From NCBI RefSeq assembly GCF_047663525.1, contig NC_092587.1:44476501-44540500 (forward strand): a stretch of DNA of 64,000 bases, read 5' to 3'. The DNA comes from Anas platyrhynchos. Lineage: Eukaryota; Chordata; Aves; Anseriformes; Anatidae. The notes under the pieces are model-generated. The model saw only the letters and a list, made by a program, of their open reading frames with translations. It had not been told where the DNA came from and searched no databases. Below, one piece after another: positions 27,662-40,472 of the stretch; the first letter of the stretch is position 1; each line of letters opens with the position of its first letter. A program made the position numbers and the translations under genes.

Positions 27662-30600
27662 TTGAAACCTTTTCCAGTACACATAAATTGTACGCTGCCT
27701 CTCTCACTGTAATCCCCCTCCTAGGACACCCCAACTCTAGAGAGGAAGAAAGAAGGGACATCTCATGTTCAGCCTGTAGCTGTTTCTAAACTAGAATTAG
27801 TTACGGAAGGCCTTCCAAAAAAAAAACACCCAACTGAATGACAGTTCTGCTGAGCAGAGAAGTTTTACAGGATTAAATATATACTTGGATACACAGGGAC
27901 AAGTAAATAAGATCAGAAAAGCCTCTGTTGTACGTACTTTGAGATATAACATGAAGGAGAACAAGAGTACGTTATACAGGCTATCTAAACTATAAGCTAA
28001 CAGTCAAGGTGAAATAAATTAACAGAAGAGCCACAAGCACGCTTGTGTTCTGGGAAGGGCTTTGTCCTAGTGATAACCACAAGCAAAATTTCTAGTATCC
28101 ATTCTCTAAGCCATCCTTTCTGTACTCCAAACTTACTCATCAGGCTAATGGCAACGTATTTCAGGACAGTACTAGCTATTCAGACACCAGCACTCTTGGG
28201 TGAAATAAGTAACGTAAGGAATTGTTACCTACTGGGAAATCCATGTCTTGGCCAGTAAGTCAGTGAATACCAGAGACAGGAGAAGAAGGCATGGAGAAGG
28301 ATCGTATCCAAAGATTTTCTTTAGACCTCCTGGGGGAGGAAAATATTTCCCTTTTTTTCAAGGGTTATGATTGGGAAATTACAGGTACTGGAACAAACAA
28401 CAAAGCTTCATTTACAGAAAAACAAATCTCTACAGGCCTCCACACGTCTCAGAAAAGCCCCCCTCCTTAATTCCCAGGAAAAGGGGAATAAATATTACAG
28501 AAAAAGGTCTGTACTCATCTGGTTTGTTTTTGTTTTTAATTCCCACAAATAAATTAAGTCCCTGCACCTCCTGAAAACTTGGTCAGGATCCTTGAGAAGC
28601 TACCCACAATCACACAGCAGCAGGAACAGTTGGTCAGTCTCTTCAATCTCATTCAGAAACTTGGGAAACAGCACAGTCACTGCCTCCAGGTTCCAGCTCA
28701 GCCATTTACACTCTTGGTATCTTCACAGCCACGTGAGAGCATAAGGCAACAAACCTGACTTTGGCCATATTGACAATGCTTACCTCTCACCACAGAGGCA
28801 CAGCCAAGTCAGTTGTTAACCACGGGCAAAGGAACACCTAACAGTTTGGAGATACAGTAATATTAGATGAATAACCCGCCTGCACTTCCACTGTAAACCT
28901 CAGGCAACACAGCAACACATCACAACTTCAATTTATACAGAGCTCAAGGCAGAAAACAAGATGCTAAAAATTAATGCCTTGATCCTACAAACATTTAAGT
29001 TGCACCTAACTTTACCCAATGGAGTATATCTGTTGACTATAATGAAATTACAAAGTGTCCTTGAGCCACAGAACAAGGCCAAAAATTGCAGCATCAAGTG
29101 GAAAAGTTGTGTTTTATCAGAGGAATTCCCTAGCATAAAGACTGCTGTGGCACACTGTAACTGTCTCAAGGTGTAAATCCACGTGTTACAGTGGAACTGT
29201 TAAGTTACAGTACAAGTTTAAAGTACAAAAGGCCATTTTTACTTCAAATGGATACAACATCTACACTTAGGTACCTATACTTACACGTAGGTATTTGCAG
29301 GAAGAAACCAGTGGTTAAAGCACTAGCCCTAGCAACTGCCAAGTCCAATAGAGAGAAAAAAAGCACAAGTTATACATCAAGAAAGCTGAATTAAGTACAT
29401 CTGGAAGGTAAAGTTGATTGCAAATATAGCATGCATCCTGCATCCAAGTTTATGGCACTGTTGAAGTGAATGGAAGCTAGGCGTTGGGTTTATTTCTTGT
29501 TTTATGCTGAAAGCATCAAAAGGTGAGTCTTCTCCAAAATCTACAGCTCTATAGCAGAACTCTACATACTGCAGTATCTGTTCCCAATTTAAAGAAATTA
29601 ATTGGGCAGAACACAAGTGCATCTAACTAAAATGCAGCATCCAGTAACACCAGTGACCTATTGGTCCTATCAGCTGAAGGCAGACATTGACTCTGCTCAG
29701 TTAACTAAAGAGAATAAAAATATCATGCTTGGGACAGACACAGGTAGGATGGTGGTTTAAAAGATTCACTGACACATCTTAGGCAACAGTGAACAGCACA
29801 AATGTCTACCATGTCATAGTTACATTCAAACACACTTTAGGATTATTGCTTTTTTTTTTTTTTTTGCCAAGAGAATATTTAAAGTTTTACCTTGTGAGGA
29901 AAAAAACAGCACAAGACACCACACAAACACAGAACTGGAAACATAGCAAGAGCTTAAATGGAACGACTACAAAAAACAAAACAAAACAAACTCCATTTCC
30001 TCCCCCCACTCACTTTTGACTGGGTTGCAGTTCAGAACCTTACATCTTCTGAAGATATCACTGGGCAGGAAGGAGAAGCCCTAGCCATTCCAGAATAAAA
30101 TCCACTTCAGAAGTAGCCACTACATTCCCAGCCCTCCTACTCACTCAGCATACATTGCAGTTTTCTATAAATTTTACCTTTCAGAAAGTGGAAGATGACA
30201 CTTAATTCAGTATTTCTTTACCCAACAAGACACCATTGTACAAAAAACATCAGTCCAGAGCTCAGATCCACAAGCCTAGGCATTTGAGACAACACCACTC
30301 AGAAGTTATCAATTATCTCTCAAACTACCGTTCACTTTTAGCAGACTCACTTAAGGATAAGAAATAAAGACATACAGATGAAAATATGGGCTGAAACTAC
30401 AATCAAAAGACTGTCCCAAGGGTAAACGTTACATCGCAAGGAGCTAAGTTAAATTCCTCTCGGGCAGAAATTCAGGATGACCTTGATTTACCCATGTGTT
30501 TGGGTTTTGTTTTTAATAACTAAACACAAGAGTTTAAAGACTCCAGATAAGAATCGCGCATCAATGCCTTCAAGTGAAGGTTTCATCTCCAATGGGATAA

Positions 30601-33600
30601 GTGCTGGAAAGTTTGAAGAACTCACAAATTAACAATAACAAGGCATAACCACTAGCATGCACTCATGTTTAAAACTAATCAAAGTAAACTACAGCTTTAC
30701 CATATATATTTATTTTGTATTTCCAAAAAATAAGTTATATTTCAGAAAGCAAACCAAACTTCATACACATAACTATGTATGTACGGGTTAAACTTCAGAG
30801 GATGAAAGAATCTTCCTATCACTTACTCCATACAAGTGCTATAAATCCACAGAGGTGTCAAGTTTGAGCAGTATTCACTCCAATCATAAATCCTACCTCC
30901 CACATGTCTGGTTCATGAGTTACAATCCTCTGCTGCTACTGCTCAGGGAAATATGTATTTGTTAGTAAACAATGAGGTTGGGAAAGATCAGCACCTCCAT
31001 TCAGGGAAGTACCTTTATCTCAATGGGGAATAGAGCATATGATGGCTTGAAGATAACCTATAGCTGTAGTAAACAAATGCTAGAGACAGTCACAGACAAA
31101 AACAATTGACTTTAAAAAAGGAAAGGGAGAGCATTAAGAAGTATCCTGGGGACATAGTTTTCCAGGTCATTTTCTAAAAAGGCTGCGCAGAAAAGGAAAA
31201 AAAAATAATATTCTAAAAAGAAACAATCCAGTAAAACACTCAAAAGCAGAGTATCTCTTTCCACAAGCTTCAGTAGGGTGTGGAGCACTGGTTTTAGATA
31301 TATTCCTTCTACTACTGCCTCAGCTATATGGAAGCACATTAATTCAGGAAGGTGAATTTAAGGAGTCACTAGCTATGTACAAAATCCTGAATTCAATCCC
31401 CCAAAAAGTAATCTGCCAGACTGCAAGACACTATAAAAAGCACAGAAGTTCAAATACACTGCAAATGCACTTGCCCAGCATATTCTTTAGATGCTGTGGC
31501 TTTACTTCACAGGTTGTGTTTGTTCCCACTCCTCCAAACTAATAAACAGCTCTGAATTCTTACTGATCAAGAGCAGCTGAGCGCAGTGCCTTCAGAGAAG
31601 CCTAAGCCCACATGAGATGAAAACTAACAAGAATCCAGATGAGATTCAAATAACTGCCTTAAGAGAAAGAACTGGTTATTAAATTTTTCTTTTTTAAAAA
31701 GAAAATGAAAAATTAAAGAGAAATACAGTATTAAAGCAGCCTCACCAACTTCTATATTGATGGAAGCTCTGGTTGAGGGGGATGCTCTCTTCAGTATCTG
31801 GCTTTATATTTACTAAAACAAAACTGTGATGCTGAGTTCTTCTCATATACCAGTGTCTTTCCCGAGTCCGTCCTAAGTCCCAGGAAAAAAGTGGTGTGTT
31901 ATCGGAAGGGGCTGCCCTGCACTTCTCTGGAAGTTGCCACCAAGCTTTCAGAAGTACATTGTGCATGCAGCACGAGCAGCAGCTGGTTGCTCCCCTCATC
32001 CAATGCGTGGCTCAGCTGCTCAGCACGGCTGACTACAGTACTGCAGATGCCAGAAGGAACCTGCCTCTCACCTCTTCCTCCCAAGTGAAATTTGTTAGAA
32101 AACAGATTTTGGCTTGCCTCTACTCAATAAAGTATGTGAGTGTGTGCACAGGAGCACAAACTAAAAATACAACAAACAGTAACTGGTATTAATTATCAAT
32201 AGAGATGAAGTAAGGATTTTAATTCCCAGTGCCTATCTTCTGGTTCTTCACTTAGGTTACACTCTATATAACTAACCCAAAAGAGTAACAGCAATGCCAC
32301 AGCGGGCCTCCTCATGAAGATGGCTGTAAGGGCTCCCTTTTTTCTTTGAAAGCAGTTTGCCAGCAGCCCAGCAAAAGATGCTGCTCTTCACAGAACCAAT
32401 TGCGAGCAGTTTCCAACTGAGGCAAGGTGTTTTCTCAGCACTGTCAAAGAGTCATACAGTCACACAACACAGCTGGTTCTTACCGAGTTTCACTGCACTA
32501 TGTATTTACGTAGTAGTAACCAGAGCAATCCTTCTCCTACAAGGTATGCCGCTGCCCCACCCCCAGGGAATCACGAGCCTGCAAGGTTAAATCAAAATGA
32601 GACCATGAGCAAAATGATTAAGAAATTAATGGCTTTAAGAGAGCCCAATTAGAGCAGGAAGCCACTACACTGCTGTGAACAAGAGGATGGACCTACAGTG
32701 AAGCATTCCTTACAGTTACCTCTACTAAAGACAAACAGAACTATAAACCAGGCAGAAGATGCCTGCCTGTGTGCAAAGACAGCTTGATGATTATAAAGCT
32801 GATATTTCCTTAGATTTCCCAGCTATTCTTTCATATTTTTATTGCACGCTAACAGTTATGTTGAAGAAAGCCACCAGCAATCATCCTCTGCCTTCAGACT
32901 TACCACCTGATATTCCAGAACCAGTTTGCCAGTAACTGTGAAACCACAACATTAATATGTTAAATGCACACTTCGCTAAATGAAAGTATTGGCAAAGAAG
33001 CTTTCAAAGACAAGAAGAAACTACAATTTCTCAAACTTGGTTCCTTCAGTCACAACTTCCTTGACCCTTTGTGTAAGATGAAGTTTGTAAAAGGAAAACT
33101 CATCATTGTAGGAAGAGGGATTGGACTTGCTAACAAGCAACAGAAGCACATGCAAGTGTGCTTTAGAGGAGCAGCAGTTCTATGATAAATGGCAGCAAGA
33201 TTAAAATCACTGGACAAATTGGATTAGTGTTCCTGGGCCCCTCTCTCATTTGGGCTAGTGCTTTTAGCTAATTCCAGCAGTTCAGGGCCCCTACCTTTCA
33301 CACTGATAGGGGGAGATGCACTCAGATTATCTATCAGGCAAGCTGACCTATAAACACAGATTTTGACCTAACGAGTTTTGGCCTTTCTTTTCATGCTACT
33401 TTAGGAGCTCTCAGAGGACACTTTTTTATGAATGAAATACTGAAGATGAATTCTAGATTTCATTAAAGGAAAAGTCATCTGTAACGAAGCAGTAGCTATT
33501 CAAAGAGAGAGGGTATAGTTTCTATTTCTGAATCATCCAGCAGCCCAAGGTAACTTCTGCAGATCACAGTGAAGCTTTAGGCCTTGAACTGACAGGTACA

Positions 33601-36600
33601 GCCACAGCTACATATATACCTATCTTCACTCATTATGTTTGGAGAGAAGGTAGGGAAAGAAAAAAAAGCAGTTGAACACTTTCTCCATACATCTCATGAC
33701 TACCACTATGCACTTCTCCACTCCCCCCCACCCCTCTTTTTGTTTAATTTCTGAGTTGTACTGCACACCAGAAACTCCAAATGACAATCATCACACGCTT
33801 ACCTCTGTGGCATGTCACCTTCATCAAAACTTTTATCACTTTGAACTCCCTCAGGTCAGCAATTGCAAAGTATATATTTATATCACTGAATTATTTCCTT
33901 CAATTCCTGCATTCAAGTTGTTAAGTGCGTATTTTTTAACTGGTAAGTTATTGTTAACATGTAATAAGAGATTGGTTTGAAGTAATAACATTACCTCAGT
34001 TGCAAATACAGTATTTCACACTTCTATGAGTCTTAGCCCAGGCATCTTGCAATTTAAAATTAATATACACTGTTCAAACAGGTTTTGTATTAAGGTTTCT
34101 GCCATAACTGTAGATTTAAACTAAAATACTAGAAAGTAGGCTACATGCTTGTAAGTGATCTGCCGAACACACTGTTCCTAAAACAAGTTGCCCAGCTTCT
34201 CACTTGTCCGTTGCATTAAGCTGGGAAGCTGGTAGCAGGTCTTCCTATACAGCGTACTATTTGCCCTGCGATTAGTGAGATTGCCACCCTTTTACATACT
34301 ATTTTTCTGTATCAAATTTTACACAGCAGAAACTGTTTAAGAATATCCACATTGGGAAAGTAAATGCCTGTTCTGCTCAGCAAGGAAGAGATTAGAGCTC
34401 AGTAGCCCAAAACAGAAGATTAGGTTGCAGTCCGCCATGAAGGAGGCCTAAAAAATGTGCTGAAGTAGTAGCAGGGATGAAGCACTACTTAAAAACCACA
34501 GTACTTACTCCTGTCAATCATACAAAGTTCCTGTGATTCTGTTCCAAATTCGTTAGCAGAAATTCAAAGTCAAGAAAGGGAAGATACCATCGTTACACGT
34601 TCTTTCTCCATCCATTTCATCTCTTTTGAAACAGAAAGAAGGGGAAATCCTAGTGCTGCTAACTAGTATTTACAATCAAACACAAGATGCTGCAATTTTG
34701 CATTTCAGAAATCAAGGACTGCTAAGCTGTGATGACTAAGAAAACCAAACCCCAGAAGGACACAGTCCAATGATCTGCACTCCAACAGGGAGCCCTCCAT
34801 CTCACAGCCCAAGCCTGGAACAGCGCAGCTATTTCACATCAGATACTGCAGGCAATTGAAATCTACTTCATATTAGGCATCTAATTCTTGAATGCACAGC
34901 AAGGAAGAAACTGATGCTGGGACTGCAGAAGAAAGTCACTCACAGACAACCGAAGTTTTGCCATCATCCTTTACAAGAAAACAGATCCTGGTCAAAAGCA
35001 GGCAGCACCACTCTGGGAGCGAGCCCCGGCCAAGAGCTAAGCTCCATGCCCACCAAGTTCAGCAGCACGTCTGCTTCAACTCTACAACCGTCTTTAAACT
35101 CACTGACTACAATACGCACAAAGCCCTTTCTACTGACCCCAACCCACCTCTCCCCAGTTTGAAAACCAGCAAGAGATGAAGTAACTAATAAAAATACCAA
35201 AATGGACGATTATTTTGAAATCAACTCTAACATATCCTGCTCCAGAATATAGTACATAGATGGGTTTTAAGATACACAGAAAAGGACTGATAAGATGTCA
35301 TTCTCTTGCTTCCTCATGCTGTTACAGCATGTGCATAAGGTAGCACATACATAAACTACTCTGTACACATATTTAAGAAAACACTGTTAAGACCCCCTGA
35401 AATGAAATTCCCCTACAAGAAATACCTTAGATTTGCCATGATCCTAGAACAGCCAGGGGGAAACGAGCAAGAAACACACTACCCCACCCCCACAAAAAAC
35501 ACCAGACCTTATTACTTAAGTGCTACGTGGAAAACACTATTTTAAACACTGATTCTTTTCTTTAGGCTGGAGTAACCAGTCTAATAACAGCTAGCCAGAG
35601 CTAGTCAAAAATATGACTTCTGAACATTCACTAATTTAGTAGACTGTTTAATATAATTTTGAAGTAAGAAGAGGATGAGGATCTCCCTTTTAAGCTCACA
35701 CAAGAAAGACATCATCTGACACAACCAAAGGTAGGATGAAAGTTTCTGGTACAACGTAACAAAACCCAGTTTGATGAAAACATACACCTAACAGATCCAA
35801 AGGGTTTAGCACAAGAACGTATGTATACATGCTTTTACTTAGAGCTTACGCTCACACTGCCTGCTAAATACTTGTATCTTCCTCCCAGTTTGCTTACAGG
35901 TAGAAGCAGAAGATCTGAGCACCATCCTAACCCATACCAAACCATCTGCTGTTTCAGTTTTGAAGACTGGTAAGCATTTATAGTTGTTAAAATGCTAGTA
36001 AGTTTTAACCAAGTCTCTTGAAAGGAACTGGTCTGTTCTCCAAGAACTAGAAGGGGCCCGAAGAGATGCCTACTTATTCACCGAATCCTGACTCTTCACG
36101 CTGTTTCCATCTGATAAAAATAGGACAAAGTAGACAGAATTTACACACTAGAAATCAAAGAAAGCACCAAAACTATCTTAAAGAACAGAAGCATTGAGGA
36201 CATTAAAGCAAGGTAAACTTTGCCATCTTTCACAGATGCACTGAATTATCATAGCAATACTACACAAATACAAGTGGGGCAAAAGGTGGTTTGTAGAAGC
36301 TAAGACACCATTCCCCACATGAACATTCAAGAGCTCTTGATGTTAGTGGTTTTCCTGAGCAATTAATTTCCTTCCAACACGTGGTAAGGCCTTGGACAAC
36401 TAACTTCTTAGCTCTGATAAAGGGATTCATGGCCTAAGATGCCTTGGCTGATCTATGATCAGTCATTCAGAAGATGTTTAGTACGCACAGGTCAATGAGT
36501 TTATTTCAGATGGTAGTTATTTCAAAGATGTAGGTAAAGTTTTAAGAAACAGCTGTCAAGGTTAGGCCTTCAGGGCCCTTGCTTGATCAGAGATCAAATT

Positions 36601-38567
36601 CTTGTTCAGAGTAATTTCAAAACATTTCACTTATATATAGAATATCCTAACTTTCCTGGACTACAGCCATGAAGGACATCTATCTGTTTGTAATTAATAT
36701 TTTTAATAAAAAATGGAAAGCCACATACTTGTGCAGATTCTCTCACCAAGTTCTTTAACCCCAGCATTCCATTTAGAGGGCACCGCATAGCAGTTGCTGA
36801 AGAGAAAGCACCAACAAATTTTGAGAGCACTATTCCTGAAAGGCACTCACCACCCTTCCTCTAGAAAGAAAGAAGTTGTTAGGATCATCCAAGAGTCATC
36901 ATTTAAAAAACTAATCAGAGGCGGCACCTGAAGAAACAGTAAGTTAAAAGCAGAGATCATTTTATCGTTGTATTCTCCCCTTTCCAAAACAATCCCTTCC
37001 CCTAGGATGAACTTTGCTTGCAATTCAGCCAAGTTCAACTGCCAAGCATTTCTAAACACTTACATGTGTTCGTCTTGTTTATGAATTAGAAACTCTACCA
37101 CAGAATCCCAAAAGCTTAAGGTGCAACGCATCTGAATCCTAGACCATGCGCTAGTTCACTGCATTATTAGAGAAACAGGAAGAAACTAGATGCATATTTG
37201 AGTATTTGGAGGCCAGCTGAAACCAATCCATCCCCTCAAACCTCACAGCTATCTTATTCTCTGCTCTTCTTAAGGCTGCATTTTGTTATACTTTCCCTGT
37301 GAAAGGAACAAAACAGGAACACGGGGAGGACAGCGGGAATCTCATTCCTCCACATATTCATCTATCTGTCGGAGTGTCTTCTGTTCATGCCAGTCATCAT
37401 GTTTACATGAACACGAAGTCAAAGTACAGGGATGCCCAAGTCGAAACACTTTAAAACTAAAATGAAATACAGACAGTTAAAGCTCAGCACGTTACGAATC
37501 TGTACAGGCTCAGTAAACATGCTCTCGGCCAACATTAACTTCTAAAACTTGGGCAGGAACAGGCGAACATCTGCAGGCCCAGAGTTTCCACAGCTTTAAC
37601 CAGCTGATGGCTTTTGCTTACATTAAGATACGGTCCAAAGAACTGCTTCTCCTGCGAACTACGCATTTGGTGTCGCTATACTGACACAGACGTCTAAGCT
37701 ATGGACTATTAAATCCTTCCTGGGACGGTGAGGAAGCATTTTAAGGAAGCGATCTCGTGTGCTTTCCCTCCCATCTTCCCGTACACACGGGGACAGCGGC
37801 CGCTGGCTCCCAGCCGGGCAGGTAGAGCAGTGTGACAGCCACTGGCAGCCAGACGCGAGTCCGCACGCAGCCCTGTCATTTGCTCCAGCTCACGCACAAA
37901 ATGGAAAGGGCTCCTGGTGCTTTGCGAGGGGGAGAGACGGAAAGTTACGTGCCGATCCTTTCGCAGACGGCCAGATCTCAGGAGGTTACACGGACGGCAC
38001 CAAATAACACGAAAAAAAAAGCACAAGACGCTGCCATTTACCATCTGCTCCCCTCTCCCCCCCCAAGTATTAAAATAAAAGTGCCTATCGCAGGAACAAA
38101 TGGAGCCCGGCCGCGGGGAGGAGGCAGGAGGGGACGAGAGGAAATTTCCACGCCAAGCCGGGGCTCCCCCCTCGGCGGCCGCCCGTGCCCGGGGAGGCTC
38201 CGGGGCCCGGCCCCCGCCGCGGGGTCCCCCTGCGGCCGCCCCCCGCTGCCCGGCGCCCCCCTCCCGGCGGCGGCCGCCGCCTCGCCCCGCGTCCCCCCCG
38301 CCGCCGGGGCCGGCCCGGGGGGGTGGGCTGAGGCCTGCGCCGTCCCGGTGAAGCCTGGGCGCTCTCGTAGGCAGGGCGGCCCGGCTCCCACCCCTCCTCC
38401 TCCTCCTCCCTCCTTCCTCCCCCGGCCCGGCCTGCGGCTCGCTCTCACTCACCCGCCTTCCTCGGCTCGGCTCGGCCCGGCCTGGCTCGGCCCTGCCCAG
38501 CCCGCGGTGCGTGTGCGCGGCTCCCTCTCCCTGCCGGGCCGGCGGGGGCGGGCGGGCGAGCGTGTGG

Positions 38568-38625
38568 GGAAGGAGGAGAGGGGAGAAGGAGGAGGAGGAG
38601 GAGGAGAAGGGTGGGGAGGGAAGGC
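38568..38625. repeat. Purine-rich (AGG)n-like tract
   Basis: The plus strand is nearly all purine, with a run of GGA/GAG triplets interrupted by GA and GT. It lies inside the candidate CNOT4 exon 1, where the transcript would read CCT repeats. Confidence 0.75.
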
Positions 38626-38728
38626 GACGGGAGCCGAGCGCAGAGCGGGGGGCGAGCGCGGCGGCGCTCCCGGGGCGGGACCTGTGGCGGCGGCCGGCCG
38701 GGCGCTTCGGCGGCTGCTCCGACGGCCT

Positions 38729-38788
38729 TCAGGCGAGGGACGGGGAAGCTCCGAGCTCGGGGCGCTGCGCTGCCAGCCCGGCCACCAT
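38729..38788 (-). other. Upstream ORF of 19 codons in the CNOT4 leader
   Basis: An ATG at 38788-38786 in strong context (A at -3, G at +4) opens a frame of 19 codons, beginning MVAGLAAQRPELG, that stops with TGA at 38731-38729. If transcription begins upstream of 38788 this would be translated ahead of the RING start and dampen CNOT4 output. The peptide itself resembles nothing I know. Whether it is in the mRNA depends on the true start site. Confidence 0.4.
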
Positions 38789-38793
38789 CTTAC
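38781..38793 (-). promoter_or_regulatory. YY1-like site in the CNOT4 leader
   Basis: The minus strand reads GTAAGATGGTGGC, one base away from the YY1 consensus AANATGGCGGC. In human promoters this motif is typically placed a few to some tens of bases downstream of the start and oriented with transcription. It therefore supports a minus-strand start near 38.8 kb. The ATG in the motif also opens a short upstream ORF. Confidence 0.5.
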
Positions 38794-38795
38794 AT
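38790..38795 (-). other. Start-stop element ATG-TAA in the CNOT4 leader
   Basis: On the minus strand ATG is followed immediately by TAA. This is a minimal upstream ORF lying two bases before the ATG of the 19-codon upstream ORF. Such start-stop elements are known to stall or divert ribosomes. Presence in the transcript is inferred. Confidence 0.35.
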
Positions 38796-39090
38796 TAGGG
38801 AGACTTGCCCTGGACGCCGCCTCCCCTGCGCTTGCGCCGCCGACAGTGGGCGGGGAGCGGCGGCGGGGGGCGGCCGCGGGGACGGGGCGCGACGGCAGCG
38901 CCGCGACGGCGCGGGGCCGCTCGGGACTTGTAGGCGGCCGGGGCGGGCACGGCCGGGACGGGGCCCCGCTGCCGCCCCCCGCTGCCCCCTCCGGGCTGAG
39001 CCGCCCCGCCCCGGGGGTCCCGGCCGCCGCCCGCTGCGGTCCCGGCCACCTGTTGCCGGCAGTTGAACCCGGACAGGTCCGGCACACCGG

Positions 39091-39200
39091 CTCTCTTTTT
39101 TTTTTTTTTCATTTTATTTTTTTTTCTCCTTTCCCCAACCATAGCCGTCGCTTCATTTTTTTTTTTTTTATTATAATTATTTTTATTATTACTATTTTCT
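39091..39200. repeat. T-rich tract inside the CpG island
   Basis: Runs of 12 or more T (from 39096 and from about 39156), together with ATTT/TTATTA stretches, form about 110 bp of very low GC between two very high GC blocks. Poly(dA:dT) tracts disfavour nucleosomes, so this may help keep the promoter open. That role is inference. Confidence 0.8.
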
Positions 39201-39310
39201 CCCGGCTCCGTTCGCCGCCCCTCGGGGGGAGCCGTCCCGCCGCCTCCTGCCCCGGCTCCGAGCGGGGCCGGCCCCGCAGGACGCGGAGCCGCAGAAACCG
39301 GGACCCCCCC

Positions 39311-39358
39311 CTCGGCCCCAGCCCCCCTCGGCCCCAGCCCCCCTCGGCCCCAACCCGC
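39311..39358. repeat. Three tandem copies of a 16-bp unit
   Basis: The unit CTCGGCCCCAGCCCCC begins at 39311, 39327 and 39343, and the third copy is slightly diverged at its end. It is a small GC-rich minisatellite in the distal part of the island. Confidence 0.85.
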
Positions 39359-40472
39359 CCGGGCCCGGGGTTCGTCCCGGGCAGCGGGCAGAGGCGCGGC
39401 AGCAGCCGTCTGCTGGGTTCCCCCTCTGCAGTTTCAAAATTCAGGCAAATCCTGTCAAGTGACTTTGACAGGGGCGTCTTCCTTCCTGCAAAGCCCGCAG
39501 GAAAGGATCCCTGCCCCGCCGGAGACTCGCCTCGTTGGTCTCTGTATTGACAGAAACTCCGGCAGAGCCGCGTTGCTGCTGCCTCTTCTTTGCACCGAGG
39601 GCACCAAAGCCCCCAGGCCGCGGGCCCGTCACACCTCAAATCCCCCCGCAAATTCCCCTCCTTGTGCCTGCAGCCCCCATAGCTCCGTGAGGGTCCGTGA
39701 AGGACCCTCAGCACCTCAGCTACCAGCCAAGAGCCGTTGTATTGCCTCTCTGATTGCAGCTCCTGCCCAGCTCACGCAGCTTCTCCCTGGCTGTTCAGCC
39801 ACGACTTATCTCCCACACACGAGCTATTGGGACCTCTGCCACGGCAGTACCCACCCCAGGCTTTTACTTCAGCAGTCGCTAGGTGAGAGGTGGTCATTGC
39901 AGTGGTCATCGCAGAATGTGCTCTTAACTGATCAGTGCAACTGATTAATGTAGTAACGTGAAGTTTTTCATCTTTACATTTATATCTTAAAGCGTTCCGT
40001 ACTCACACAGCCTCTCACCACACGCCTGTTCTGCTAGCGACACAGTGCCTCGTGTCGTCTTGGTTTATTCTCCTGCCCAAAACAAGCCAACATTACCTCC
40101 TGCATATAAAGTTTTATATCGATGTAAGTATATCCGAAACATCAAGCTCAATGAATTAACTTTACCACTTCTAGCTATAGGCAAGCTCCAAGCCTGCATA
40201 AAAATAAATAGTTTTCATTGGCAGTCTTGACATGTGTAACACAAATGCAATGCTGTTTTGGAAACAAAGCATACGATGAAATTGAAAGAGCTGTAGATAT
40301 GAGAAATTCCGTGTTTGCATCTTCAACTGTAACATATACATCATAGATATAGCTACATAATAATCAAGTTCCAATGAATATATATAAAAATAATAGACTT
40401 TCTCAAAAAATGTGTGTTTTGCACATTTTCATATCAAGCTCTATATAAATGATTAGGCTCCAAAAGTACCTA

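Larger units (their letters stand above)
6506..38452 (-). other. CNOT4: CNOT4 intron 1 (about 32 kb, inferred)
   Basis: This is the long stretch between the RING exon acceptor and the candidate exon 1 donor. No exon with recognisable homology was found on either strand. It contains an inverted pair of CR1 fragments (26918-27661), a possible foldback element (24200-24261), a 23-bp palindrome (16497-16519), a TA microsatellite (13538-13561), a T11-G18-A-T11 tract (23136-23176) and several poly-T or poly-A runs. The longest open frame is 15291-15842 (-). It has no ATG and is about the longest expected by chance in this much DNA. Additional non-coding CNOT4 leader exons could be hidden here and would not be visible to me. 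Confidence 0.6.
1..38830 (-). other. CNOT4: CNOT4 gene, 5' part (exon 1, intron 1, exon 2, part of intron 2)
   Basis: This is the gene-level span. Direct evidence is one coding exon at 6262-6505 whose 58 codons match the CNOT4 N-terminus. Its extension to the CpG island near 38.8 kb is inference, based on the missing 5' leader, a strong minus-strand donor in the island and the human gene order, in which CNOT4 and NUP205 are divergent neighbours. CNOT4 normally continues after the RING with a coiled-coil linker, an RRM, a CCCH zinc finger and a long disordered tail. None of these is in the window, so they must lie left of position 1. The right boundary is approximate because the transcription start cannot be read from sequence. 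Confidence 0.8.
38453..38830 (-). other. CNOT4: Candidate CNOT4 non-coding exon 1 (5'UTR)
   Basis: On the minus strand a near-consensus donor, GAAGGCGG|GTGAGTGAG, has its GT at 38452-38451 inside the CpG island. It would close a leader exon of roughly 350 nt. Just inside the presumed start is a YY1-type motif (AAGATGGTGGC), which is commonly found shortly downstream of housekeeping transcription starts. The exon would contain only two ATGs, both opening short upstream ORFs (see 38790-38795 and 38729-38788). It would also contain a CCT-rich tract, which reads as AGG repeats on the plus strand. The 5' boundary is a guess and other donors in the island are possible. No coding sequence is claimed. 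Confidence 0.5.
38080..39560. promoter_or_regulatory. CpG island, probable CNOT4 promoter
   Basis: GC content and CpG density rise sharply here compared with both flanks, with many GGGCGG/CCGCCC Sp1-type boxes, runs of CCG and GGC, and an NRF1-like TGCGCTTGCGCC at 38827-38838. The island sits about 32 kb upstream of the first coding CNOT4 exon and about 16 kb from NUP205, which has its own island, so CNOT4 is the likely client. A T-rich insert at 39091-39200 splits the GC-rich sequence. CpG-island promoters often fire in both directions, so an antisense transcript on the plus strand is possible but is not shown by sequence. Confidence 0.75.

Noticed and set aside
31742..31999. 85-codon minus-strand frame rich in Trp, Cys and Arg
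   Set aside because: It briefly looked protein-like but has no domain, no repeat similarity I can name and no splice context.
37709..38452. 247-codon minus-strand frame in the CpG island
   Set aside because: It begins at the GTG of the candidate exon 1 donor and has no ATG at that point. Composition is low-complexity GC and it resembles no protein.
37832..39550. 572-codon open frame on the plus strand across the CpG island
   Set aside because: It starts with GTG, is proline/arginine/glycine-rich from GC composition alone, and overlaps several equally long frames on both strands. Stop codons are simply rare in such DNA.
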